Of a stretch of 38,476 bases of DNA, positions 31,104-38,300 are shown piece by piece. The notes under the pieces are model-generated. The model was not told the origin of the DNA. It ran no database searches and was given only the letters and a program-made list of their open reading frames with translations. Position numbers and translations under genes: made by a program. The DNA comes from an uncultured Bacteroidales bacterium (GTDB taxonomy: Bacteria; Bacteroidota; Bacteroidia; Bacteroidales; UBA932). How positions within the stretch are numbered: the first letter of the stretch is position 1; each line of letters opens with the position of its first letter. The stretch spans positions 1 through 38,476 of the forward strand of contig ONOQ01000016.1 of assembly GCA_900319485.1 (NCBI GenBank), written 5' to 3'.

Positions 31104-31274
31104 ATGAAGGAGAAACAGGATAATACTTTAAAGTCACCGGCAGCGTCTTACGGCAGTAAGGTGAGATTGGGAGATATAGTTCCTATACCAATGGAGAATG
31201 CGGATGAAACCCTGCGCTCAATGGGTTATATTTCGCACGAGGATCTGGAGAATCATCTTGCAAAGTATTTATAG
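31104..31274 (+). CDS. Small protein of unknown function, 56 aa
   Basis: The ATG at 31104 begins MKEKQDNTLKSPAASYGSKVRLG; the C-terminal part (NADETLRSMGYISHEDLENHLAKYL) is helical and charged. There is no signal peptide or TM. It is immediately followed (stop codon abutting ATG) by a 109-aa gene, so the two form a unit. An antitoxin-toxin pair is a possible reading on size and order only. A -7 element lies 18 nt upstream. Confidence 0.5.
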   Translation: MKEKQDNTLKSPAASYGSKVRLGDIVPIPMENADETLRSMGYISHEDLENHLAKYL

Positions 31275-31604
31275 ATGATTTCGCCACTGACGCATGAAGG
31301 GACAAAGTTGAGGTACTCGCCTCAAGTGATTGCAGAGATTGACAGTGTCATCGATTATAATCTTGGCAATCTGAATCTTCTTGCGCTTTTTATATCTCGC
31401 TTGCTTAAGGGATTTCAGGATCTCACTAATGATGATGTGGTTGTTGACTCTTCCTGGGGGAATCATTCCTATGAGATTGAGGATATTGGAGTTGTTTCAA
31501 TAAGAGTAATAATTGATTCATCTTCAGGAGTAAAGTATGTAGTTATTGAGTCTATCCAATGGACTTTCGGCACAAGTCGTTTCTTTAAGGAATTTGATTA
31601 TTGA
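31275..31604 (+). CDS. Unknown protein, 109 aa
   Basis: No family is recognised. The protein has an N-terminal helical half (PQVIAEIDSVIDYNLGNLNLLALFISRLLKGF) and a beta-rich C-terminal half (VVVDSSWGNHSYEIEDIGVVSIRVIID...GVKYVVIESIQW). The fold could be RelE-like or a small sensor domain. It follows the 56-aa gene with no gap and precedes rpiB by 7 bp, so it may sit in the rpiB-truB transcript. The A/T content is higher than that of rpiB and truB. Confidence 0.5.
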   Translation: MISPLTHEGTKLRYSPQVIAEIDSVIDYNLGNLNLLALFISRLLKGFQDLTNDDVVVDSSWGNHSYEIEDIGVVSIRVIIDSSSGVKYVVIESIQWTFGTSRFFKEFDY

Positions 31605-31611
31605 TCATATT

Positions 31612-32043
31612 ATGAAAATCGGCATTTGCAATGACCACGCAGGCGTGGAGTACAAGTTCAAACTGGTGAAGATGCTTCAGAAAAGGGGTATCGAGGTTGT
31701 GAATTACGGCACTGACACAGAGGCTAGCGTAGACTATCCTGATTATGCCCACAGGCTGGCCCGTGCCGTTGAGGGCGGGGAAGTGGACCTTGGAATAGCG
31801 CTCTGCGGCACCGGCAACGGAATGGCCATGACGCTCAACAAGCATCAGGGAATCCGCGCAGGTCTTGCGTGGGGCACTGCCATCGGCCATCTTGTGGCGC
31901 AGCATAACAACGCCAACGTCCTTGTGCTGCCGGCCCGGTTCATCAGTTACCGCCTGGCATCGGCCATAGTGCGCGAATGGCTTGACACCCCCTTCGAGGG
32001 CGGCCGCCATCAGAAACGCATAGACAAAATGCCCTGCAGATGA
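31612..32043 (+). CDS. rpiB: Ribose-5-phosphate isomerase B
   Basis: The 143-aa protein is of the RpiB/LacA/LacB family: GICNDHAGVEYKFKL at the N-terminus (phosphate-binding His), VDYPDYA, then the catalytic Cys loop IALCGTGNGMAMTLNKHQGIRAGLAW, and HNNANVLVLPARFIS. It interconverts ribose-5-phosphate and ribulose-5-phosphate in the pentose phosphate pathway. The ATG at 31612 was chosen because the family starts there (MKIGICNDHAG); an upstream frame extension is in the previous gene. The stop overlaps the truB start (ATGA). Confidence 0.95.
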   Translation: MKIGICNDHAGVEYKFKLVKMLQKRGIEVVNYGTDTEASVDYPDYAHRLARAVEGGEVDLGIALCGTGNGMAMTLNKHQGIRAGLAWGTAIGHLVAQHNNANVLVLPARFISYRLASAIVREWLDTPFEGGRHQKRIDKMPCR

Positions 32044-32996
32044 GTTTTACCCGTGACATCGCCGATTACCCGGAGGGAATAGTCCTTGCGGTGGACAAGC
32101 CGTACAGGTGGACATCGGCCGATGTAATCCGTAAACTCAAGTACGCCGCCATCAGGCACTTCGGGAAGAAGAACCTGAAGGTGGGGCACGCCGGCACGCT
32201 GGACCCGCTGGCTACGGGGGTGCTGCTGGTTTGTATCGGCAATGCCTGCAAACGGGCCCAGGAACTGCAGGATCACCCTAAGGAGTACATCGCGCGCATA
32301 CGCTTTGGCGCCACAACCCCTTCCTACGACCTTGAGAAGGAGGTGGACCGGCGCTTTCCGTATGAGCACATCACGGCTTCATCGGTCCGTGCCGCCCTGC
32401 CCCAGTTCCTTGGCGAGCAGGAGCAGGTGGCTCCGCTCTTTTCCGCCAAAAGCGTAGACGGCGTCCGCGCGTACGAACTTGCCCGGAAACTCTACCGCTC
32501 AGGCCGCTTCTCGGAACTTGACTCCGCCGCCCTGGAAACCCTCCAGCGCAACAAGATCGTGATCTCAGAACTGGAACTGCTGGACTTTGTTCCGGAGGGT
32601 GATGGAGATAGAGTCCGGGGGGCTTGTCCACCCCCGGACGAGTGTAGGGGGAGGGGCCCGCAGACTGTAGGGACGGTGAGCAAGCTTGCTTGGTCACCGG
32701 CACAGCAGGCTGTGGGAGGGGCCGGAGTGGAGCGAAGCGAAACGGAGTCCCCCCGGACTCTATCTCCATCACCATCGGCACGCATCAACGTGGCGGATAC
32801 ATCGGCCCTGGGACTGCCGGAGGCGGTTATCCGCATCGCTTGCTCCAAAGGCACCTACATCCGGGCGTTTGCGCGTGACCTTGGGGAGGCGCTGGGCTCC
32901 GGCGCGCACCTTGGCGGCCTCATCCGCACCTGCAGCGGCTCCTTCCGCATAGAGGACGCCCTCTCGCTGGACCAGGCCCTGGCGCTGCTGCAGTAG
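32040..32996 (+). CDS. truB: tRNA pseudouridine-55 synthase with in-frame palindromic insertion
   Basis: The 318-aa protein has the TruB core: GIVLAVDKPYRWTSADVI, the catalytic Asp55 in VGHAGTLDPLATGVLLV, KEYIARIRFGATTPSYD, QVAPLFSAKSVDG and, near the C-terminus, ACSKGTYIRAFARDLGEALGSGAHLGGLIRTCSG. TruB makes pseudouridine 55 in the T loop of tRNA. Between IVISELELLDFVP and LPEAVIRIACSKG about 58 residues (near 187-245) are encoded by a 176-bp palindromic element. The enzyme stays in frame, and all catalytic elements are present, so it may be active with a surface insertion. It is co-transcribed with rpiB. Confidence 0.92.
   Translation: MSFTRDIADYPEGIVLAVDKPYRWTSADVIRKLKYAAIRHFGKKNLKVGHAGTLDPLATGVLLVCIGNACKRAQELQDHPKEYIARIRFGATTPSYDLEKEVDRRFPYEHITASSVRAALPQFLGEQEQVAPLFSAKSVDGVRAYELARKLYRSGRFSELDSAALETLQRNKIVISELELLDFVPEGDGDRVRGACPPPDECRGRGPQTVGTVSKLAWSPAQQAVGGAGVERSETESPRTLSPSPSARINVADTSALGLPEAVIRIACSKGTYIRAFARDLGEALGSGAHLGGLIRTCSGSFRIEDALSLDQALALLQ
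32598..32773. repeat. 176-bp palindromic element inserted in truB
   Basis: Perfect 25-bp terminal inverted repeats (32598-32622 and 32749-32773, outer sequence GGTGATGGAGATAGAGTCC) flank a GC-rich interior. A central hairpin has 12-nt arms (32674-32685 and 32688-32699, 11 of 12 paired). The centre of symmetry of the arms and of the central hairpin coincide within a base or two. No transposase or target duplication is seen. The layout resembles MITE-like or Rickettsia-type palindromic elements that land in coding genes without breaking the frame. Confidence 0.9.
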
Positions 32997-33105
32997 CCGT
33001 TGAATGTAAATTGCTCTGTATTAATAATTTATGCAAAAGCCCTTATGTAAATATGCATAGGGGTTTTGCTGTAAGTTATTGAAAATGAATCAGTTCCATT
33101 TAACG
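32997..33105. repeat. 109-bp palindromic (REP-like) element, copy A
   Basis: Starts CCGTTGAATGTAA immediately after the truB stop and ends ATTTAACG, an inverted copy of its start. It contains a central hairpin with TTATG/CATAGGGGTTTT. It matches copy B at 36932-37040 in length (109 bp), in both ends, and in the core (TTTAT, AAAA(G)CCC, TATG, CATAGGGGTTTT, TTATTGA). Its right end overlaps the last codons of the RAYT gene. Confidence 0.8.
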
Positions 33106-34019
33106 GTCAAATGGAGAAACTTTGCTATCTGTTCATTCATTGCATATGTGTGCCTGCGAAGTAACTGGAACAGTTCATATTTCTCTTCTTTTGAAAGTGC
33201 AAGGATGTCGTGAATATCCTTCGGTTGCAGTTCACGCAAGATTATCCTGACCATAGTGGAATAATCCTTGTCAGTTTTGCCCACAAATGATTCCTTTATA
33301 TCGTGCTCACTGCCGGTAGTGGAGTGTACGGCAAGCAGAAGGTCATCATAACTGTTGAAATACTTGAGGGCTGCATTGTAGTCAATAATGTTGTATGTAG
33401 ATATGATAAAGTCTGTAAGTTGCTGCTTCTCATCGGTTGTGAGAGGCTCGTACAGCCTTTTGAGAAGAGCATATGGCAGATGCCGGCCAGCCTTGAACTG
33501 AGCCATTATCTCCTTTACTGCTTTCTGTACAGGCCAACGGGAGTCTCTTATAATCAGTTTCTGTGAGAAGGGATGGTCAGACACGGCATAAGCCAGGAAT
33601 GTCCAACGATAGTCCTCGGCCTTTCCAATCAGTTTTCGTTCAGGCGGATTGTTCCAAACATAGATAAGATTTGTCCTGACCTTTTTGTCGGTATTCTTTG
33701 GAGCGCTACCGAAAGGAGTATCAAAAAGGGGACCTTTTCTGTGGCAGACCTTATTGTGCTCAAGAGCAAAAAGGCTGGAGTAATCCCTCATAAATGCTGC
33801 CAACTCCGCAGAGGATGCCGCCTCAATGGAGAAGTGAGTATGGTCCGGCATAGGGCACATAGCCAGAATACGCACTTTATGCTTTCTTGCAGTGGTGCAG
33901 ACAATGGTAAACCATACCAGATAATCCAGGTTGCTGTAGAAGATTACACCACCATCTGCAGTGCGCTGATAGCAGTGATTCAAGACATTTTTTTGAAATG
34001 ACCGTTTTCGACTTTTCAT
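33090..34019 (-). CDS. REP-associated tyrosine transposase (RAYT, IS200-like Y1 Tnp)
   Basis: The roughly 309-aa protein starts MKSRKRSFQKNVLNHCYQRTADGG and has the Y1 transposase fold: VIFYSNLDYLVWFTI, the HUH motif in VRILAMCPMPDHTHF, and an extended C-terminus typical of RAYTs. Tyr in the LIYVWNNPPERKL segment is the candidate nucleophile (one-Tyr HUH enzymes). RAYTs act on REP palindromes. Here the 3' end of the gene overlaps a 109-bp palindromic element. I chose the ATG at 34019; the frame extends to 34106 but the extra 29 residues are hydrophobic and unlike the family. It is convergent with truB. Confidence 0.8.
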   Translation of the reverse strand: MKSRKRSFQKNVLNHCYQRTADGGVIFYSNLDYLVWFTIVCTTARKHKVRILAMCPMPDHTHFSIEAASSAELAAFMRDYSSLFALEHNKVCHRKGPLFDTPFGSAPKNTDKKVRTNLIYVWNNPPERKLIGKAEDYRWTFLAYAVSDHPFSQKLIIRDSRWPVQKAVKEIMAQFKAGRHLPYALLKRLYEPLTTDEKQQLTDFIISTYNIIDYNAALKYFNSYDDLLLAVHSTTGSEHDIKESFVGKTDKDYSTMVRIILRELQPKDIHDILALSKEEKYELFQLLRRHTYAMNEQIAKFLHLTVKWN

Positions 34020-34113
34020 ATTCAAGACATAGAGCACAACAAACCACACCAACAGCGTGGGTGAATCTTGATCGGTCACCACGAATATCGTAATCTTCTG
34101 TCTCATTTACAAA

Positions 34114-34121
34114 TAAATTTG
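34114..34121 (+). promoter_or_regulatory. Promoter -7 element for the fRMsr-MsrA gene
   Basis: TAAATTTG ends 26 nt before the ATG at 34148. The flanking TACAAAT..ATTTGTA is a palindrome (34108-34123) that might be a repressor site. Confidence 0.5.
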
Positions 34122-34147
34122 TACCTTAGCACTGCAAAAACTGAAAA

Positions 34148-35089
34148 ATGACAAAGGAAGAGAAGTATAAGTCACTTCTGCCTCAGGTGCAGGGGTTACT
34201 GGCCGGCGAGCCGGATTCGTTAGCCAATATGGCAAATCTTGCTGCGCTGCTTCATCAGGAAATGGGGTTCTGGTGGACTGGCTTTTACCGTGTGGAGGAC
34301 GAAGAACTGGTTCTTGGACCTTTCCAGGGACCCATAGCCTGCACGCGGATTGCCTATGGGCGGGGTGTATGCGGTACTGCCTGGAAAGAAAAGCGTACGG
34401 TAGTTGTTCCCGATGTGGAGCAGTTCGCCGGCCACATTGCCTGCAGTGCGGCATCCAAAAGCGAGATAGTGGTTCCTGTCTGGCACAAAAACAAGATCAC
34501 GGCTGTCCTTGATATAGACAGTAAGGAACTTGGAACTTTTGATGAAACAGACAAGAAGTATCTTGAGAAGATGGCAGGCCTTGTCTATGGGCCGCAAAAA
34601 GACATCTGGTTTGCCGCAGGCTGTTTCTGGGGTGCCCAGAAGTTTTTCAAACGCATAGACGGCGTAGACTTCACAGAGGTGGGATTCGCAAACGGTCAAA
34701 CTGAAAACCCTACTTACAAGGAAGTTTACACAGATACCACTGGTCACGCAGAATGCGTACACGTGAGGTATAATCCAGATATTGTTTCTTTAAATAAACT
34801 GACGGAACTCTTCTTCAAGGTTATAGACCCTCTGAGTCTGAATAAACAGGGAGAAGATGAGGGAACACGATATCGTACGGGTGTGTATTATGGCAATCAG
34901 CAGGATGCAGCAGTACTATCGGAGGTCTTTTCACAGGTTAAGGATGCCCTGGGGGTAAAGGAAATGCCTGTTGAACTACTCCCTTTATCCTGTTTTTATC
35001 CGGCCGATGAATACCATCAGGACTATCTGGACAAAAACCCCGGCGGTTACTGCCACATTCACTGGTGGCCGTCGAATGAAAACGATTGA
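34148..35089 (+). CDS. msrA: Free methionine-R-sulfoxide reductase fused to MsrA
   Basis: The 313-aa protein has an N-terminal GAF-type fRMsr domain (about 1-148). Its three Cys are at 65, 75 and 99 (PIACTRIAYGRGVCGTAW, HIACSAASKSEIVVP), with the same 10- and 24-residue spacing as in the E. coli enzyme (Cys84, 94, 118). A C-terminal MsrA domain (about 152-300) has catalytic Cys159 in AAGCFWGAQKFF, then YHQDYLDKNPGGYCHIHW. The first reduces free Met-R-sulfoxide, the second Met-S-sulfoxide in proteins or free. The fusion would cover both stereoisomers in one protein. MsrA is more often fused to MsrB. It is convergent with gltX (6-bp gap) and cytosolic (no signal). Confidence 0.9.
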   Translation: MTKEEKYKSLLPQVQGLLAGEPDSLANMANLAALLHQEMGFWWTGFYRVEDEELVLGPFQGPIACTRIAYGRGVCGTAWKEKRTVVVPDVEQFAGHIACSAASKSEIVVPVWHKNKITAVLDIDSKELGTFDETDKKYLEKMAGLVYGPQKDIWFAAGCFWGAQKFFKRIDGVDFTEVGFANGQTENPTYKEVYTDTTGHAECVHVRYNPDIVSLNKLTELFFKVIDPLSLNKQGEDEGTRYRTGVYYGNQQDAAVLSEVFSQVKDALGVKEMPVELLPLSCFYPADEYHQDYLDKNPGGYCHIHWWPSNEND

Positions 35090-35095
35090 CGGGCT

Positions 35096-36877
35096 TTAAA
35101 TCCTTCCAAGCCGCTCAGCCACGTAGCCCATACGGCGGGCAAACTCTTTCCGGCCGATAAAACTTAGGATGGCGGCTATTCCAAGGCCCGAAGCCGCGCC
35201 GGTGAGGGCCAGGCGGAGGCTGTTCATGACCTTGCCCATAGGGTACTCCCTCATCTTGATGTAATCCTCCAGGGCGTGCTCAAGGGCATCGGCCTCCATT
35301 GTGCCGCGATAGACGTCGAGGTCGTCGAAGCCGAACTCCGCGCCGGAGATGTACTGGCAAACCTCGAAGCAGTTCTCGTAGTGGTCCGGGTTCCAGAACT
35401 TGTCCACGTCCTTGGCAAGGAAGGGGGCGGTTTTGGTGTCGTCGTACACCTTTGCCCTTGGATCTACGGGCCGATTTGGATCTACCGGCTTTGACGGCAG
35501 TCCTGCGCCGGCCTTGATGCCGAACTCCTCAAACTGACTGGGCGCCACGAAGAGGTATGCGGCGATATCCCACATATCTTTAACGAAGGTAGCGCGCTCC
35601 TTCACAAGTTCAACCACGGCCTCAACGTATTCACGGGTAAAGATGTGGTTGGTGAAATCGGCGCCGAAGCCCTCGAAGGATGCGCCGGCGGTAAGGGCGT
35701 TGCAGGGGCAGTCTACCACCTTACAGCCGTGGCTCTCCAGGACGGGGATGAAGAGGTCCGTGAGTTCCCGGGTGGTCTTGAGGCGGAGGTATTCCTTGTT
35801 GTACCACTTGGCCTTGTCAGGGTTGAACTTTGCGCCGGCTTTCTGGACTTTATCAAGGGAAAAAGCCTCTACAAGCTGGTCCAGGGTGAACATTTCGCGG
35901 TCGTCGCCGGGGTTCCAGCCAAGCATCGCAAGAAGGTTCACGAAGGCCTCCGGGAAATAGCCGTCCTCGCGGTAGCCGTGGGAAACCTCTCCGGTCTCCG
36001 GGTTCTTCCAGGCCAGGGGGAACACAGGGAAGCCCAGTTTGTCACCGTCGCGCTTGGAAAGTTTTCCGTTGCCGACAGGCTTCAGGAGAAGGCTCAGGTG
36101 CGCAAAGCGGGGCATGGTCTCTGTCCAGCCGAATGCCTCGTAGAGCATATAGTGAAGGGGAAGGGACGGGAGCCACTCCTCTCCGCGGATCACCTCCGTT
36201 ATTTCCATAAGGTGGTCGTCAACTATGTTTGCGAGGTGGTAGGTGGGGAGTTCATCGGCCCTTTTCCAGAGAACTTTATCGTCGAGGGTGTCAGTGTTCA
36301 CTTCCACGTGGCCGCGGATTAAGTCGTCCATCTTCACCACGCGGTTCAGGGGCATCTTGAAGCGGATGGTCCAGTCCGTGGTGGTGTCAAGGAGATTCTG
36401 TACTTCATCCTGGCTGAGACTCAGGGAGTTGCGGAGGCTGCCTCGGGTGGCGGCGTTGTACATGAACGTATCACCTTTGGCCTCAGCCTGGGCACGCCTG
36501 TCGTTCAGTTCATCGGCACTGTCAAAAGCATAATATGCCCAGCCCTTCTCAACCAGTTCCTCCGCGTACTTGCGGTAGAGGGGCTTGCGCTGACTCTGGC
36601 GGTAAGGGGCGTGGGGGTGTCTTTCACTTGCGGTTTCCACTACCTTGCCGTTCTCCACTCCTTCATCGGGAATGATGCCGCACCACTGGAGGGCCTCAAT
36701 TATATACTGCTCCGCTCCCGGCACAAAGCGGTGGGAGTCAGTGTCTTCTATACGGATGATGAAATCTCCGCCCTTCTGCTTGGCATACAGGTAGTTATAC
36801 AGAGCCGTACGCACGCCGCCCATATGGAGCGGACCGGTGGGAGACGGAGCAAATCTTACGCGTGTTCTTCTTTCCAT
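35096..36877 (-). CDS. gltX: Glutamyl-tRNA synthetase
   Basis: The 593-aa protein is a class I aminoacyl-tRNA synthetase. It has RVRFAPSPTGPLHMGG (HIGH-type motif), ALYNYLYAKQKGGDFIIRIEDTD, and the KLSKRDGD (KMSKS-type) motif. It charges tRNA-Glu. It is about 90 residues longer than most bacterial GltX. One visible insert near residue 465-490 (LPSKPVDPNRPVDPRAKVYDD) is Pro-rich and contains a repeated PVDPNR/PVDPRA unit, encoded by an imperfect tandem repeat in the DNA. The ATG at 36877 gives the normal N-terminus; the frame extends to 36931 through the promoter. A complete promoter is at 36901-36931. Confidence 0.97.
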   Translation of the reverse strand: MERRTRVRFAPSPTGPLHMGGVRTALYNYLYAKQKGGDFIIRIEDTDSHRFVPGAEQYIIEALQWCGIIPDEGVENGKVVETASERHPHAPYRQSQRKPLYRKYAEELVEKGWAYYAFDSADELNDRRAQAEAKGDTFMYNAATRGSLRNSLSLSQDEVQNLLDTTTDWTIRFKMPLNRVVKMDDLIRGHVEVNTDTLDDKVLWKRADELPTYHLANIVDDHLMEITEVIRGEEWLPSLPLHYMLYEAFGWTETMPRFAHLSLLLKPVGNGKLSKRDGDKLGFPVFPLAWKNPETGEVSHGYREDGYFPEAFVNLLAMLGWNPGDDREMFTLDQLVEAFSLDKVQKAGAKFNPDKAKWYNKEYLRLKTTRELTDLFIPVLESHGCKVVDCPCNALTAGASFEGFGADFTNHIFTREYVEAVVELVKERATFVKDMWDIAAYLFVAPSQFEEFGIKAGAGLPSKPVDPNRPVDPRAKVYDDTKTAPFLAKDVDKFWNPDHYENCFEVCQYISGAEFGFDDLDVYRGTMEADALEHALEDYIKMREYPMGKVMNSLRLALTGAASGLGIAAILSFIGRKEFARRMGYVAERLGRI

Positions 36878-36900
36878 AAGTGTCTTTCTTATTGAAGATG

Positions 36901-36931
36901 CAAATTTAGCGGATTCCACGCACAATTGCAA
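36901..36931 (-). promoter_or_regulatory. Promoter of gltX
   Basis: TTG (36929-36931), a 20-bp spacer and TAAATTTG (36901-36908) on the minus strand. The -33 abuts the 109-bp palindromic element copy B. Confidence 0.75.
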
Positions 36932-37040
36932 CCGTTGAATGTAACTGATTGTCTAGCAGGTATTTATAACAAAACCCCTATGCAATTTGACATAGGGGTT
37001 TTCGCTTAACTTATTGACGCACAGGCGTTTATATTCAACG
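36932..37040. repeat. 109-bp palindromic (REP-like) element, copy B
   Basis: Begins CCGTTGAATGTAA and ends ATATTCAACG, an inverted copy of the start (11 bp with one mismatch). The core holds a perfect 12-bp hairpin AAAACCCCTATG/CATAGGGGTTTT (36971-37002). It lies between gltX and ftsZ, fills nearly all of that intergenic space, and is homologous to copy A at 32997-33105. Confidence 0.8.
36971..37002 (-). terminator. Terminator of ftsZ (supplied by the palindromic element)
   Basis: 12-bp perfect stem with an 8-nt loop, ending in TTTT on either strand. It lies 51 bp past the ftsZ stop and is the core of copy B. Confidence 0.65.
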
Positions 37041-37053
37041 CCCACTGAGGGGA

Positions 37054-38289
37054 TCAGTGCTGCCGGCGAATGGCCGGGATGTTTTCGAGGTCGGCGGTGG
37101 GCTGGCCGGGCTCTACGCAGAGGACGGGGCGGACCTCCGTGGAGAAGTTGAAGCTGCGGGCGTTGTCGGAGTTGTTGTAGCCGATCTTGATGGTCTCCGT
37201 GGCGCCGGGAAGCGTCACCTCAGCGCCGTGCTCGGACTGGTCCCAGACAAAATTCTCGTCAATTATCACAAGGTTGCCAAGGTCCTTGTTGAGGCCAAGG
37301 CCGCCGAGGTCCATCTGGAAGCCGGTGACAATGGCGGTGATGCGCACCTTGTCGCCAAACTCGGGGTCGCTGTCCCAGATGATGCCCTTCTTGAAGTGAT
37401 TGGCGTCGCCCGTATAGGCCGATATCATGTCGTCAATCTTCTCAAGGTCACTCATCTTGGCACCGTGCTCGTTGTTGCCGGTGGTGATGTTGAGGAGGAC
37501 GTTCTTTGCGGTCTTGAGGTCGAAGTCGTTGAGGAGGGGACTCTCGAAAGCGCCCTTCACTGCATCCTGAAGGCGGTTGGGGCCGGTGCCCTCGCCGCTT
37601 CCCATCAGCGCCATTCCGGAGCCGCGCATCATCTTGCACACATCCTGGAAGTCAACGTTGATGTAGCCGGGCTTTGAGATGACCTCTATGATGCCGCGGA
37701 CTGCTGTTGCCAGCACTTCATCGGCCTTGGGGAAGGCCTCCTGGATGAGGGTGTCCCCGAAGAACTGATACAGTTTCTCGTTATTGATGATAAGGAGGGA
37801 GTCCACGTTCTTCTCAAGTTCGTGGATGCCATCCACGGCCTTAGACTGGCTCTCGTTGCCCTCATTCTTGAACGGGATGGTGACAACCGCCACGGTAAGG
37901 ATGCCGCGGTCCTTTGCCATCTTTGCGATGACCGGGGATGCGCCCGTGCCCGTGCCGCCGCCCATACCGGCGGTAATGAAGAGCATCTTGGTGCCGCAGT
38001 CCAGAACCTTTGCCGCTATCTCGTCCTGGCTTTCCAGGGCGGCGTTACGGCCGGCGGTGGGGTCAGTGCCCGCGCCCAGTCCGTTGTTGCCCATCTGGAT
38101 CTTCACCGGGACCTCGCTGGTCTGTAGCGCCTGGGCGTCCGTGTTGCACACAATGAAACTGCAGCCCTGGATGTTCTGCCTGTACATATAGTTCACGGCA
38201 TTGCAGCCGCCGCCGCCCACGCCGATAACCTTTATGATGGAGTTTTCCTTGCCCCAGTTGTCCGGGAAAATGTCTTTGTCAATGTTCAT
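37054..38289 (-). CDS. ftsZ: Cell division protein FtsZ
   Basis: The 411-aa protein has the FtsZ GTPase motifs: VIGVGGGGCNAVNYMYR, the tubulin signature GMGGGTGTGASPVIA (about residues 108-122), RGIIEVISKPGYINVDFQDV with NLDFAD-like T7 loop, and SGMALMGSGEG. A short linker and the C-terminal peptide ENIPAIRRQH, which binds FtsA and other division proteins, follow. It polymerises at mid-cell. The ATG at 38289 has a perfect Shine-Dalgarno GTAGGAGG (unusual among the AT-rich leaders here). It follows ftsA by 11 bp, the conserved division cluster order. Confidence 0.98.
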   Translation of the reverse strand: MNIDKDIFPDNWGKENSIIKVIGVGGGGCNAVNYMYRQNIQGCSFIVCNTDAQALQTSEVPVKIQMGNNGLGAGTDPTAGRNAALESQDEIAAKVLDCGTKMLFITAGMGGGTGTGASPVIAKMAKDRGILTVAVVTIPFKNEGNESQSKAVDGIHELEKNVDSLLIINNEKLYQFFGDTLIQEAFPKADEVLATAVRGIIEVISKPGYINVDFQDVCKMMRGSGMALMGSGEGTGPNRLQDAVKGAFESPLLNDFDLKTAKNVLLNITTGNNEHGAKMSDLEKIDDMISAYTGDANHFKKGIIWDSDPEFGDKVRITAIVTGFQMDLGGLGLNKDLGNLVIIDENFVWDQSEHGAEVTLPGATETIKIGYNNSDNARSFNFSTEVRPVLCVEPGQPTADLENIPAIRRQH

Positions 38290-38300
38290 AACGTTTCCTC

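Noticed and set aside
34019-34106. N-terminal extension of the RAYT gene
   Set aside because: The 29 extra residues are hydrophobic and unlike RAYT N-termini, while the ATG at 34019 begins the family-typical sequence.
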